Shown here: positions 1 to 8,206 of the stretch, piece after piece
Numbering within the stretch: position 1 is the stretch's first letter
Layout of the letters: every line of letters starts with the position of its first letter
Origin: HKST-UBA85 sp035654775
Lineage (GTDB): Bacteria; Bacteroidota; Bacteroidia; Flavobacteriales; Flavobacteriaceae
Assembly (NCBI GenBank): GCA_035654775.1
Contig: DASRWB010000028.1
Span: 1 to 27,451, forward strand
DNA length: 27,451 nucleotides
Direction of reading: 5' to 3'
Made by a program: the position numbers and the translations under genes
Notes under the pieces: model-generated
Seen by the model: only the letters and a program-made list of their open reading frames with translations
Databases searched by the model: none
What the model was told of the DNA's origin: nothing

Positions 1-1
1 T

Positions 2-1210
2 ATTGGTGGCAGCGAGCATGCTACCGGCCATTTGCTGTATGCACGCTTTTGGCAAAAATTCATGTTTGATAAAGGGTTAGTTCCCGTTGATGAATTTGCC
101 AAAAAACTGATTAATCAAGGAATGATTTTAGGGACGAGTGCAAAGGTTAAAATGTCAAGTACTTTTTCAGTAAAAGATAAGCTTAATAGGTTTTCGGAAA
201 CAAAATTGAATTTGAATATTCCCATACTTTTCTCTGATTATAATTTTAAGGATTATCCTGATAATGGAAATTATTTTAGAGAATTATTTAATACAATAAT
301 CGAGTTTTCTAATGCTGAAGACAAAGAATTTCTTTTGAAATCTTATGATGAAAATATAGTGGTTGAAAATTTAGAATTTTCAAGAAGCTATAATATTCCG
401 GTTGATTGTGTAGATTCTAGAGCAAAAATTAATATAGAAAAACTACAAAATTGGGAAATGTTTGAATCGATTTTTGGAAAAGTAAAATTGATTAAAAAAT
501 TTGATTTATTTGCAGATTATGAAGTCGAAAAAATGTCCAAATCCAAATACAATGTAGTGAATCCGGACCAAATCTGTAAAGATTATGGAGCCGACAGCCT
601 TCGGCTCTACGAAATGTTTTTGGGACCATTGGAACAATACAAACCCTGGAATACCGCCGGGATAAGTGGAGTTCACAGTTTTCTTAAAAAATTGTGGAAA
701 CTGTATTTTGATGATAACGGACTCAAAGTAACCGATACGTCACCGGCAAAGGACAGTTTAAAAACATTGCACAAAACCATCAAGAAAGTAGAAGAAGATA
801 TTGAGAATTTCTCTTTCAATACTTCGGTGTCTACCTTTATGATTGCGGTGAATGAATTAACGGCCCAAAAATGTACTTCAAAAGACATATTGGAACCCCT
901 GTTGATTTTAATATCACCGTATGCACCGCACATAGCTGAGGAATTATGGGAAAAACTGGGACATACCGAATCGATTTCAATAGCACCGTTCCCCAAATTT
1001 GATGAAAAATATTTGGTAGAGAGCAGTAAAAATTACCCGATTTCATTCAACGGGAAAACACGTTTTACACTGGAATTGCCTTTAGATATGAGCAAGGAAG
1101 ATATTGAAAAAACAGTATTGGAAAACGAAAAAACCCAAGAGCAGTTGCAGGGGCGTACCCCTAAAAAAATAATTGTGGTTCCGGGTAAAATCATAAACAT
1201 AGTGGGATAG
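2..1210 (+). CDS. leuS: Leucine--tRNA ligase, C-terminal part (5' end outside window)
   Basis: Class I leucyl-tRNA synthetase, charging tRNA-Leu in the cytoplasm. The reading frame is already open at base 2, so the start lies upstream of the window and 402 residues are visible. It opens inside the catalytic fold with the family motif GGSEHATGHLLYARFW, followed by NQGMILG. The KMSKS loop (EVEKMSKSKYNVVNP, about visible residues 175-190), the anticodon-binding helical domain (DSLRLYEMFLGPLEQ onward) and the C-terminal tRNA-binding end (KKIIVVPGKIINIVG) all look normal and flavobacterial. The stretch between NQGMILG and the KMSKS loop, roughly bases 145-530, is longer and more divergent than I recall for this family and only about 25% GC over 181-480, against about 39% for 541-840. 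The frame stays open, so the protein is probably functional. A SemiSWEET gene follows 7 bases after the stop codon. Confidence 0.96.
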   Translation: MGGSEHATGHLLYARFWQKFMFDKGLVPVDEFAKKLINQGMILGTSAKVKMSSTFSVKDKLNRFSETKLNLNIPILFSDYNFKDYPDNGNYFRELFNTIIEFSNAEDKEFLLKSYDENIVVENLEFSRSYNIPVDCVDSRAKINIEKLQNWEMFESIFGKVKLIKKFDLFADYEVEKMSKSKYNVVNPDQICKDYGADSLRLYEMFLGPLEQYKPWNTAGISGVHSFLKKLWKLYFDDNGLKVTDTSPAKDSLKTLHKTIKKVEEDIENFSFNTSVSTFMIAVNELTAQKCTSKDILEPLLILISPYAPHIAEELWEKLGHTESISIAPFPKFDEKYLVESSKNYPISFNGKTRFTLELPLDMSKEDIEKTVLENEKTQEQLQGRTPKKIIVVPGKIINIVG

Positions 1211-1217
1211 TTACACC

Positions 1218-1472
1218 ATGACAGAAGCCATAGGTTTTACAGCAGCCATTTTAACCACAGCAGCCTTTTTGCCTCAGGTCTACAAAACCTGGAAGACCAA
1301 GGATGTTACCGGGCTGTCACTACCTATGCTGCTTATTTTTTTTCTCGGCATAGGACTTTGGTTTGTATATGGGATTTTGAAAGAAAGTCCGTCCATGATT
1401 TTTGCAAACAGTATTACTCTGATTTCTTCGTTTTTGCTGCTGTATTTTAAACTTAAATACACCCGAAAATAA
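1218..1472 (+). CDS. SemiSWEET-type sugar transporter (PQ-loop protein)
   Basis: An 84-residue membrane protein with three hydrophobic helices (about 3-22, 37-55 and 60-78), the size of one triple-helix bundle of the MtN3/SWEET family. The first helix carries the family PQ motif (FLPQVYKTWKTKDVTGLS, P19-Q20), with the usual K-T-K-x-V-x-G-L-S stretch after it. Known bacterial SemiSWEETs act as homodimers moving sugars across the inner membrane by facilitated diffusion; the substrate here cannot be read from sequence. It starts 7 bases after leuS and probably shares its transcript, which says little about its function. Confidence 0.9.
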   Translation: MTEAIGFTAAILTTAAFLPQVYKTWKTKDVTGLSLPMLLIFFLGIGLWFVYGILKESPSMIFANSITLISSFLLLYFKLKYTRK

Positions 1473-1555
1473 TACAATAACTGACAAAATTTCTTAACTA
1501 AAATTTGGCTCATTTTTTGTTTGAAATAAATTACTTTTACTAAAAATTAAAAAAT

Positions 1556-2251
1556 ATGGGATTAGAATATTATATCTTAATAGGAGGAATAGCTCTATTG
1601 AGTTGGCTGGTAAGCAGTCAGCTAAAACAAAAATTTAAAAAGTATTCACAAGTTACACTCAGAAATGGAATGAGTGGAAAAGAAATAGCCGAAAAGATGC
1701 TGGCAGACAACGGTATATACGATGTTAAGGTTATTTCCACCGCCGGACAATTAACCGATCATTACAACCCTAAAAATAAAACCGTGAATTTAAGCGAATC
1801 GGTATATAACGAACGTAATGCAGCTGCAGCAGCAGTTGCGGCACATGAATGTGGTCATGCCGTACAACATGCCAAAGCCTACAGTTGGTTACAAATGCGT
1901 TCACAAATGGTGCCGGTTGTAAGTATAGCTTCAGGACTTTCGCAATGGTTAATTATTGGCGGCTTGATACTGGGTGCTGCTGCACAAACCGGAATTGGCT
2001 GGTGGGTTGCCATTGCCGGATTGGCAATGATGGGCGTTGCTACACTTTTCAGCTTTGTAACTTTGCCGGTAGAATATGATGCCAGTAATAGAGCTTTGGC
2101 CTGGCTAAAGAACAAAAATATGGTCTCTCAGCAGGAGTATGCCGGTGCTGAAGATGCCTTAAAATGGGCAGCCAGAACCTATTTGGTTGCTGCTTTGGGT
2201 GCCTTAGCGTCTTTGGTTTATTGGGCTTTTCAGCTTTTAGGAAGAGACTAA
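1556..2251 (+). CDS. Membrane zinc metallopeptidase, YugP / Zn_peptidase_2 family
   Basis: A 231-residue membrane-bound putative neutral zinc peptidase. Residues 1-20 form an N-terminal transmembrane segment. A gluzincin-like HEXXH site is seen as AAHECGHAVQHA with H97, E98 and H101. Two further hydrophobic segments lie at about 122-150 and 153-175, and one near the C-terminus (about 208-226). Its length fits the family, whose best-known member is B. subtilis YugP. The substrate is not known from sequence. It is preceded by an 83-base gap containing only an imperfect -7 box (TACTTTTA, 1532-1539), and followed by a strong hairpin shared with the convergent Lrp gene. Confidence 0.9.
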   Translation: MGLEYYILIGGIALLSWLVSSQLKQKFKKYSQVTLRNGMSGKEIAEKMLADNGIYDVKVISTAGQLTDHYNPKNKTVNLSESVYNERNAAAAAVAAHECGHAVQHAKAYSWLQMRSQMVPVVSIASGLSQWLIIGGLILGAAAQTGIGWWVAIAGLAMMGVATLFSFVTLPVEYDASNRALAWLKNKNMVSQQEYAGAEDALKWAARTYLVAALGALASLVYWAFQLLGRD

Positions 2252-2263
2252 AAAAATAAGTTT

Positions 2264-2295
2264 AAAAAAGCCGGATTTAATAGTCCGGCTTTTTT
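2264..2295. terminator. Bidirectional intrinsic terminator between zinc peptidase and lrp
   Basis: Perfect 12-bp inverted repeat: AAAAAAGCCGGA at 2264-2275 and TCCGGCTTTTTT at 2284-2295, with an 8-base loop. Runs of A on one side and T on the other make it usable from both convergent genes. Its right end touches the lrp stop codon at 2295-2297. Confidence 0.9.
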
Positions 2296-2765
2296 TATAT
2301 GTTGATTTGTCGGTCAATTTGTTGTTGTAAGGAAATGAATGTTTCCGTTCGGGAAACACCACTGATAGACTGAATTTTTTTGTTTAGTAGATGCATTAAA
2401 TGTTCATTGTCTTTGGCAAGTATTTTTATAAAAATACTCCAATGACCTGTAGTGTAATGACATTCCAGTACTTCAGGAATGTTCTTAAGCTGTTTTACGG
2501 CTTCCGGATTACTTATGGCTTTGTCAAGATAAATACCAACATATGCCATAGTAGTATAGCCTAAAACTTTTGGATTGATAATAAACTTTGAGCCGGCCAA
2601 TAACCCGGACTTTTCTAATTTGCGAAGGCGTTGGTGAATGGCTGCACCGGAAATGCCCACTTGTCTGGCAATTTCTAGTACCGGAGTGCGCGCGTCTTGC
2701 ATTAGGGCTCGAAGTATTTTTTTGTCAATACCATCAATAGACAAGTTTGGATTTGTAAGGCTCAT
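2295..2765 (-). CDS. Lrp/AsnC-family transcriptional regulator
   Basis: A 156-residue feast/famine regulator. Residues about 11-70 form the winged helix-turn-helix (IDKKILRALMQDARTPVLEI, then ARQVGISGAAIHQRLRKLE); residues about 74-145 form the RAM ligand-binding and oligomerisation domain. Length and layout are standard for the family. It lies 38 bases downstream of the saccharopine dehydrogenase-like gene on the same strand, so the two are probably cotranscribed. Since Lrp-type proteins usually respond to amino acids and regulate neighbouring amino-acid genes, lysine or a related compound is a reasonable guess for its ligand; this is inference. An imperfect inverted repeat in front of the dehydrogenase gene (4204-4226) is a possible binding site. 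Confidence 0.93.
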   Translation of the reverse strand: MSLTNPNLSIDGIDKKILRALMQDARTPVLEIARQVGISGAAIHQRLRKLEKSGLLAGSKFIINPKVLGYTTMAYVGIYLDKAISNPEAVKQLKNIPEVLECHYTTGHWSIFIKILAKDNEHLMHLLNKKIQSISGVSRTETFISLQQQIDRQINI

Positions 2766-2803
2766 AACACGTGAAAATTTTTATACCAAAAGATGCACAT
2801 TTA

Positions 2804-4168
2804 CTAAAGATTTAAAGGGTTGTATCCTAGATATGGCACTTCTTTTTCATTAAACTGAATATTATATTGAGCCAATTCGTCCAGTATGGGAGTGTAAACT
2901 TCTTCGGTAATTGGAATTTGAACTCCGGGTGTTGTGATTTTTCCGTTCAAAATGGCTAAAGTAGCCATAGCTACCGGCAAGCCTACTGTTTTCGACATGG
3001 CCGTATAGGTTTGGTCTTCGCCCAGAGTTACCATTGTAGCATCTATCTGGTGTTTTTTGCCGTTGAGTTCGTAACCGAATTTGTGGTACATTACAATCAT
3101 ATCTTTATCGTCAGGGGCAAGTGTCCAGGTATCCATTAATATTTTTTGAAGTATTTGAGCGGGAGTTGCTTTTTTGAGTTCCACTTTTTTGGTTTTGCTA
3201 AAAAGGTCCAGTTCTTCCAGCTTGTCCCATACGATGTCATCTTGGTCTATCTTGAGTTGGTGTCTGAATTTTAATTCCACTGAATCAGTTGGGCTATAAG
3301 GTAAAAAGGCATTTACAAAATCGCGATAGCTCATGTTTTCACTGTCGTCTATAGTGTAACTATCATCGGTCATTCCCAGTTGTACAAACATATTCCACGC
3401 ACGACTAAAACCCACGCGGCGCATGGTACCGCGGTACAAGGTTTTGGCATTGTCCAGTCCGTAAACACTTTGGTATTTTAGTGAATCGCGGTTGGCATAA
3501 GCTTCAAAACGACCATAGCCATCAACATCCAGAAATTCGGTACGCCTGAAGAGTCTGTTGTACGGGATATATTTATAAGTTCCTTCTTGTAAAAATTTCG
3601 CCGCGCCGCCTTGACCGGCAACAACTACATTTCTGGGGTTCCAGGTAAATTTGTAGTTCCATAAATTGGTGTCGCTTTCAGGAGCAATAAGACCGCCGGT
3701 AAAGGATTCAAATAAAATTATTTTTCCGCCTTTAGCTCTTATTTGATCAATTACTTTCATGGCGCTCATGTGGTCTATCCCGGGATCGACACCAATTTCA
3801 TTCATAAAAATCAATCCTTTTTCAACGGCATTTTGGTGTAAGGCATCCATTTCTTTACTAACATAGGAAGCGGTTACCATATTTTTTTTAAAGGTAATGC
3901 AGTCTTTAGCTACTTCAATATGAAAGCTGGCCGGCAACATGGAAATTACAATATCAGCATTTTTTATGGCATTTTTCCGGGAATCGGCATCAAAAACATC
4001 CAGTGTAATCGCCTGACCGTTGGGATGGTTTTTTAGTAATTTTTTGGCATTATCCGTGTTAATATCGCCAATGATAATGTGTAAATTTTCTTTTTCAGAA
4101 TTCTCTAATAAATATTTGATTAGGTATGAAGAAGACTTTCCTGAACCTATAACCAAAATGTTTCGCAT
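2804..4168 (-). CDS. Saccharopine dehydrogenase family protein
   Basis: A 454-residue NAD(P)-dependent oxidoreductase. The N-terminus is a Rossmann fold (MRNILVIGSGKSSSYLIKYL, with IIGDIN ending strand 2), and the remainder matches the saccharopine dehydrogenase C-terminal fold (MNEIGVDPGIDHMSAMKVID near residues 122-141; ESFTGGLIAPES near 154-165). Members of this family interconvert saccharopine with glutamate plus aminoadipate semialdehyde, or with lysine. The length is closer to Lys9-type enzymes than to the short lysine-forming type, but I cannot fix the direction. Linkage to an Lrp gene, and a glutaryl-CoA dehydrogenase-like gene elsewhere in the window, fit lysine breakdown. ATG start at 4166-4168, divergent from a DUF423 gene. 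Confidence 0.9.
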   Translation of the reverse strand: MRNILVIGSGKSSSYLIKYLLENSEKENLHIIIGDINTDNAKKLLKNHPNGQAITLDVFDADSRKNAIKNADIVISMLPASFHIEVAKDCITFKKNMVTASYVSKEMDALHQNAVEKGLIFMNEIGVDPGIDHMSAMKVIDQIRAKGGKIILFESFTGGLIAPESDTNLWNYKFTWNPRNVVVAGQGGAAKFLQEGTYKYIPYNRLFRRTEFLDVDGYGRFEAYANRDSLKYQSVYGLDNAKTLYRGTMRRVGFSRAWNMFVQLGMTDDSYTIDDSENMSYRDFVNAFLPYSPTDSVELKFRHQLKIDQDDIVWDKLEELDLFSKTKKVELKKATPAQILQKILMDTWTLAPDDKDMIVMYHKFGYELNGKKHQIDATMVTLGEDQTYTAMSKTVGLPVAMATLAILNGKITTPGVQIPITEEVYTPILDELAQYNIQFNEKEVPYLGYNPLNL

Positions 4169-4193
4169 AATATAATTGTGTTAAGTAAATTTG
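4161..4193 (+). promoter_or_regulatory. Probable promoter of the DUF423 gene
   Basis: Perfect Bacteroidota -7 element TAAATTTG at 4186-4193, with an imperfect -33 box TTTC at 4161-4164 (21-base spacer). It leaves about 50 bases of leader before the ATG at 4249. The -33 box overlaps the first codons of the divergent saccharopine dehydrogenase gene. Confidence 0.45.
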
Positions 4194-4203
4194 TAAGCAC
4201 GAA

Positions 4204-4226
4204 TGTAACAAATACATACTGTTATA
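4204..4226. promoter_or_regulatory. Possible regulator site (inverted repeat) in the saccharopine dehydrogenase / DUF423 divergent gap
   Basis: TGTAACA at 4204-4210 and TGTTATA at 4220-4226, separated by 9 bases: a 7-base inverted repeat with one mismatch. Lrp/AsnC proteins bind loosely palindromic sites of about this span, and the Lrp gene lies in the transcription unit read leftward from here. The repeat is short and AT-rich, so chance is a real possibility. Confidence 0.3.
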
Positions 4227-4248
4227 AAAACCTAAAACCATAATTTCT

Positions 4249-4635
4249 ATGAACAGATTTGTTTTATTATCCGGAACCATTTTGGGAGTTATTGCTGTAA
4301 TTCTGGGAGCTTTCGGAGCCCATGGGTTAAAAGCGTTAATCTCTGCTGAGGCCATTCAAACCTTTGAAACCGGCATACGCTATCAAATGTATCATGCTTT
4401 TTTGTTGCTAATTGTTGGAAATCAGGCTTCTTTACCCCTAAAAACTAAGCGTTTGGTAGGGTTTTTGGTGTTGGCTGGAGTGTTGTTTTTTTCAGGTTCT
4501 ATATATCTGCTGTCAACAAATACACTTACCGCTTTTGATTTTAAGCAAATCGCTTTTATTACTCCTGCAGGAGGATTGTTGTTAATTTTCTCTTGGCTTG
4601 TTTTGTTAATTAATTTTTTGAAAAATAAGCTGTAA
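4249..4635 (+). CDS. DUF423 family membrane protein
   Basis: A 128-residue integral membrane protein of the DUF423 (YgdD-like) family. The family signature near the N-terminus is clear: helix 1 ending in LGAFGAHGLK (about residues 20-29), then the ETGIRYQMYHAFLLL stretch (about 40-54) at the start of helix 2. Four hydrophobic helices are predictable (about 3-24, 45-60, 67-88 and 103-124). No biochemical role is established for the family. It stands alone on the plus strand between a divergent gene and pckA. Confidence 0.92.
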   Translation: MNRFVLLSGTILGVIAVILGAFGAHGLKALISAEAIQTFETGIRYQMYHAFLLLIVGNQASLPLKTKRLVGFLVLAGVLFFSGSIYLLSTNTLTAFDFKQIAFITPAGGLLLIFSWLVLLINFLKNKL

Positions 4636-4653
4636 TAAAATTAATTTTCATCA

Positions 4654-4681
4654 TTCACTTCAAAATAAAGTTCTAATTTTG
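4654..4681 (+). promoter_or_regulatory. Probable pckA promoter
   Basis: Perfect -7 element TAATTTTG at 4674-4681 with a partial -33 box TTC at 4654-4656 (17-base spacer), 24 bases before the pckA ATG. The same TAATTTTGCAT string also precedes the gene at 6412. Confidence 0.55.
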
Positions 4682-4705
4682 CATAAGAAATAACAACATA
4701 AAATT

Positions 4706-6316
4706 ATGGTAAACCATACACAATCTACGAAAACGATTTCGTTGGAAAACTACGGAATTAAAAACGCAAACATCTACTACCAACTTTCACCTGAAAAATT
4801 ACAGGAAATCACCTTAGCTAAGGGACAAGGTGTGGAAACAGCAAATAAAACCTTAGCGGTAAATACAGGCGAATTTACCGGAAGATCGCCTAAAGACAGG
4901 TTTATAGTTGAAGACGACATTACCCGGGACAGAGTTTGGTGGGGAAATATAAATATCCCTTTTGATTCTGATAAATTTCAAAAGCTTTATGACAAAGTAG
5001 TAAACTACCTTTCGGGAAAAGATGTTTACGTAAGAGATTGTTATGCTTGTGCAGATAAGGATTACAGATTGAATATTCGTGTCATCAATGAATATCCGTG
5101 GAGCAATATGTTTGCCTACAATATGTTTTTGAGACCATCTATAGATGAACTGGAAACCTTCAATCCCGAGTGGACTGTTGTTAATGCTCCCGAATTTATG
5201 GCCAATCCGGAAGAAGACGGAACCAGACAACACAACTTTGCCATACTAGACTTCACCCGTAAAATTGCCCTTATTGGCGGTACCGGATATACCGGAGAAA
5301 TAAAGAAAGGTATTTTTTCTGCACTTAATTTTATACTTCCGGTATTTAAAAATACCTTGCCGATGCATTGTAGTGCTAATGTGGGGAAAAATGGAGACAC
5401 AGCAATCTTTTTTGGTCTATCGGGTACCGGAAAAACCACATTGTCTACAGATCCAAACAGAAGTCTTATAGGCGATGATGAACATGGATGGACCAAAGAA
5501 AACACTGTGTTTAACTTTGAAGGCGGTTGTTATGCAAAGGTTATCAATCTTTCTGCTGAGAACGAACCCGAAATTTACAATGCCATCAAAAAAGGAGCGA
5601 TTCTCGAAAATGTTATTTTAGACGCTCAAGGCAATGTCGATTTTGCAGATACTTCAATTACTCAAAACACCCGAGTGAGTTATCCTATTTACCACATTGA
5701 AAATATTCAAGAGCCATCCATAGGCAAAAACCCAAAAAATATATTCTTTTTAACAGCAGATGCATTTGGGGTATTGCCTCCAATTTCAAAATTAACTCCG
5801 GGACAAGCTGCCTATCATTTTATTTCCGGATACACGGCAAAAGTTGCCGGTACCGAAGCCGGAATAGATGAACCGGTGCCGAGTTTCTCGGCCTGTTTTG
5901 GTGCGCCATTCATGCCGTTGCACCCTACCAAATATGCCGAAATGCTAAGCAGAAAAATGCAGGAAGCCGGAGTGAATGTTTGGTTGATTAATACCGGCTG
6001 GACAGGCGGACCTTACGGCATAGGGAAACGCATGGCGCTAAAATATACCCGAGCCATGATTTCAGCGGCTATGGATGGAAGTTTAGAAGAGGCCAATAAA
6101 GGGAACTATCACATCCATTCGGTTTTTAAAGTGCAACAACCGCGTACGTGCCCTAATGTGCCAACCAGCGTGCTTAGTCCACGTCAAACCTGGAATAATG
6201 ATGAAGCGTATTACAAGACCGCTTATAAATTATCAAAATCTTTTATTGACAACTTTAAAAAGTTTGAGGCTTATGCCAGTGAAGAAATTTTGAACGGTGC
6301 ACCCAGCCAAGAATGA
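4706..6316 (+). CDS. pckA: Phosphoenolpyruvate carboxykinase (ATP)
   Basis: Converts oxaloacetate plus ATP to phosphoenolpyruvate, CO2 and ADP, the entry step of gluconeogenesis, in the cytoplasm. All 536 residues expected for the ATP-type enzyme are present. Visible sites are the substrate-binding GEFTGRSPKDRF (residues 55-66), the P-loop-like kinase-1a motif GLSGTGKT (237-244) and the metal-binding LIGDDEHGW with D257 and D258, plus the C-terminal adenine-binding region INTGWTGGPYGIGKRM. It appears monocistronic, with its own promoter upstream and another -7 box between it and the next gene. Nothing is unusual. Confidence 0.98.
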   Translation: MVNHTQSTKTISLENYGIKNANIYYQLSPEKLQEITLAKGQGVETANKTLAVNTGEFTGRSPKDRFIVEDDITRDRVWWGNINIPFDSDKFQKLYDKVVNYLSGKDVYVRDCYACADKDYRLNIRVINEYPWSNMFAYNMFLRPSIDELETFNPEWTVVNAPEFMANPEEDGTRQHNFAILDFTRKIALIGGTGYTGEIKKGIFSALNFILPVFKNTLPMHCSANVGKNGDTAIFFGLSGTGKTTLSTDPNRSLIGDDEHGWTKENTVFNFEGGCYAKVINLSAENEPEIYNAIKKGAILENVILDAQGNVDFADTSITQNTRVSYPIYHIENIQEPSIGKNPKNIFFLTADAFGVLPPISKLTPGQAAYHFISGYTAKVAGTEAGIDEPVPSFSACFGAPFMPLHPTKYAEMLSRKMQEAGVNVWLINTGWTGGPYGIGKRMALKYTRAMISAAMDGSLEEANKGNYHIHSVFKVQQPRTCPNVPTSVLSPRQTWNNDEAYYKTAYKLSKSFIDNFKKFEAYASEEILNGAPSQE

Positions 6317-6348
6317 ATTTCGTCGAAAAAAAGATAGAAACCTAAAAA

Positions 6349-6356
6349 TAATTTTG
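6349..6356 (+). promoter_or_regulatory. Probable -7 promoter element before the LRR gene
   Basis: Perfect TAATTTTG, 55 bases before the ATG at 6412. No good -33 box at the expected distance. The extended string TAATTTTGCAT is identical to that in front of pckA. Confidence 0.4.
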
Positions 6357-6411
6357 CATTATTGAAGATATTGGGTAATTTTATATATACCGTAATTCAA
6401 ACAGAAGTCCC

Positions 6412-7359
6412 ATGAGAAAAACTACTTATTTAATTTTATTACTGCTGATAGGCTCATTTTCGGCTGCAGCTCAATACACTTCCATACCCGACAGTAATTT
6501 TGAACAAGCCTTAATAGATTTTGGCGTAGATAGTGAAGGCATACTGGATGGGCAAATATTATCTGCTGATGCAGCAGCAGAAACGAATCTAACCGTAATC
6601 AACAGAAGTATAACAGATTTAACCGGAATTGAAGGGTTTGTGAATCTTACCTCGCTAAATGTAAGTTATAACAACGGATTGACGGCATTAGATTTAACAG
6701 CAAACACTTCGTTAACAAGCATTGACACTGAAGAGTGTACCTCGTTGGCAACACTTAATATTTCGGGGCTTACAAATCTGACTTCGTTACATCTTTTCAA
6801 TAATGACTTGACTTCTTTAGACCTTTCCACAAATACAGGTTTAACATCGATTAATCTTAGATACAACAATTTATCGTCTCTCGATTTGTCTGCCAATACA
6901 GTTATAGAAAGTGTTGAAGTAAGAAACAATGCATTGACAGTAATAGATATGCGTAACGGGAATAACGCCAATGTCATTTATTTTAGAGCTGATTTTAATC
7001 CGGGACCTTGTATAATGGTGGATGATGCTTCAGAACCCAATTTAGCAATATGGACACTTGATGACGCAAGTAGTTTTTATGAAAACGATATGGATTGCCC
7101 TACGCTATCTGTAGGAACAGCAGATGCTACGGCCTTTAATATGTATCCAAACCCTGTGAAAACTACTTTGTATATTATGTCCAGCAAGCCTTCGGCACAT
7201 GTAGAAGTATATACCATTACAGGAAAACGAGTTTTGAAAAACCAGTTAAACTTTGGTCAAAACTCAATCAATGTTGCTGCATTAAAATCCGGGGTGTATT
7301 TAGTACAGTTTTCATCCGGAACAAATCAAACCTTTACCAAAAAGCTAATTATAAATTAG
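6412..7359 (+). CDS. Secreted leucine-rich-repeat protein with type IX secretion signal
   Basis: A 315-residue exported protein. Residues 1-20 are a Sec signal peptide (basic start, LILLLLIGSFSAAAQ). Residues about 22-60 hold the SIPDSNFEQALIDFGVDSEG module that often opens Bacteroidota LRR proteins. About 60-190 contains irregular leucine-rich repeats of 20-23 residues of the form L-T-S-L-D-L-S-x-N-T. The C-terminal 75 residues form a Por-secretion-type sorting domain: MYPNPVKTTLYI, then VYTITGKRVLK, then GVYLVQF, ending in KKLIIN. In Flavobacteriia such domains direct export through the outer membrane by the type IX machinery, which is not encoded here. The ligand or target is unknown. Confidence 0.88.
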   Translation: MRKTTYLILLLLIGSFSAAAQYTSIPDSNFEQALIDFGVDSEGILDGQILSADAAAETNLTVINRSITDLTGIEGFVNLTSLNVSYNNGLTALDLTANTSLTSIDTEECTSLATLNISGLTNLTSLHLFNNDLTSLDLSTNTGLTSINLRYNNLSSLDLSANTVIESVEVRNNALTVIDMRNGNNANVIYFRADFNPGPCIMVDDASEPNLAIWTLDDASSFYENDMDCPTLSVGTADATAFNMYPNPVKTTLYIMSSKPSAHVEVYTITGKRVLKNQLNFGQNSINVAALKSGVYLVQFSSGTNQTFTKKLIIN

Positions 7360-7378
7360 TTATATGTATAAAGCTATA

Positions 7379-7409
7379 AAAAAAGGCGAACTCAATGTTC
7401 GCCTTTTTT
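7379..7409. terminator. Bidirectional intrinsic terminator between the LRR gene and hemD
   Basis: Perfect 13-bp inverted repeat: AAAAAAGGCGAAC at 7379-7391 and GTTCGCCTTTTTT at 7397-7409 with a 5-base loop. A-tract on the left and T-tract on the right serve both convergent genes. Confidence 0.92.
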
Positions 7410-7430
7410 AGTATCCTAACATAGGATGGG

Positions 7431-8183
7431 TTATTTTGATTTATTAGCAGTTTCAATATACTTTTCCAAGGCCATCGTCATAGAAGGTGTTTGGGGAGTT
7501 GGCGCAGCAATGTCAACTCTTAGTCCGTGATCTTCCACCGCTTTTATAGTGGTTGAGCCAAAGGCCGCAATACGAGTATCGTTCTGTTTAAAATCGGGGA
7601 AATTATGGAATAAAGATTCTATTCCCGAAGGACTGAAAAATACCAGAATGTCGTAGTACACATCGGCCAAATCAGAAAGGTCGCTTATTACCGTTTTGTA
7701 AAAAATGGCTTCTTTCCAGTCTACACCCAATGCGTTTAGTGTTTCCGGAACTTCAGGTTTTAGCTTGTTTGTAGTTGGTAGTAAAAACTTTTCGTCTTTG
7801 TATTTTTTAATTAATGGGGATAATTCAGAAAAATTGCGTTTTCCTACATAAATTTTACGCTTGCGGTATACTACATATTTTTGTAAGTAAAAAGCAACAG
7901 CTTCAGACTGGCAAAAATATTTCATGGTATCCGGCACTTTAAATCGCATTTCGTCGGCAACTCTAAAAAAATGGTCTACCGAGTTTCTGCTGGTTAAAAT
8001 AATGGCGGTATAATTGTTTAAATCAACTTTTTGCTGTCTAATTTCTTTGGTTGAAACCCCTTCGACATGTATAAAGGGTCTGAAATCAATTTTTACTTTT
8101 AGTTTTTCCTGAAGGTCAAAATAAGGCGAATTTTCTATTTTAGGTTCCGGTTGAGAGACTAAAATTGTTTTCACTTTTAACAT
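7431..8183 (-). CDS. hemD: Uroporphyrinogen-III synthase
   Basis: A 250-residue HemD-family protein that closes and inverts ring D of hydroxymethylbilane to make uroporphyrinogen III, the branch point for heme and other tetrapyrroles. Family features are weak but recognisable: an alternating two-domain pattern with YTAIILTSRNSVDHFF (about 58-73) and the second-domain signature VFFSPSGIESLF (about 181-192), then IAAFGSTTIKAVEDHG near the C-terminus. HemD is poorly conserved, so the call rests on these motifs and on the neighbouring DUF4271 gene, with which I recall hemD being linked in flavobacteria. It lies 23 bases downstream of that gene on the same strand. Confidence 0.87.
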   Translation of the reverse strand: MLKVKTILVSQPEPKIENSPYFDLQEKLKVKIDFRPFIHVEGVSTKEIRQQKVDLNNYTAIILTSRNSVDHFFRVADEMRFKVPDTMKYFCQSEAVAFYLQKYVVYRKRKIYVGKRNFSELSPLIKKYKDEKFLLPTTNKLKPEVPETLNALGVDWKEAIFYKTVISDLSDLADVYYDILVFFSPSGIESLFHNFPDFKQNDTRIAAFGSTTIKAVEDHGLRVDIAAPTPQTPSMTMALEKYIETANKSK

Positions 8184-8206
8184 AGAAGTATACGGGTTTA
8201 TGTAGT

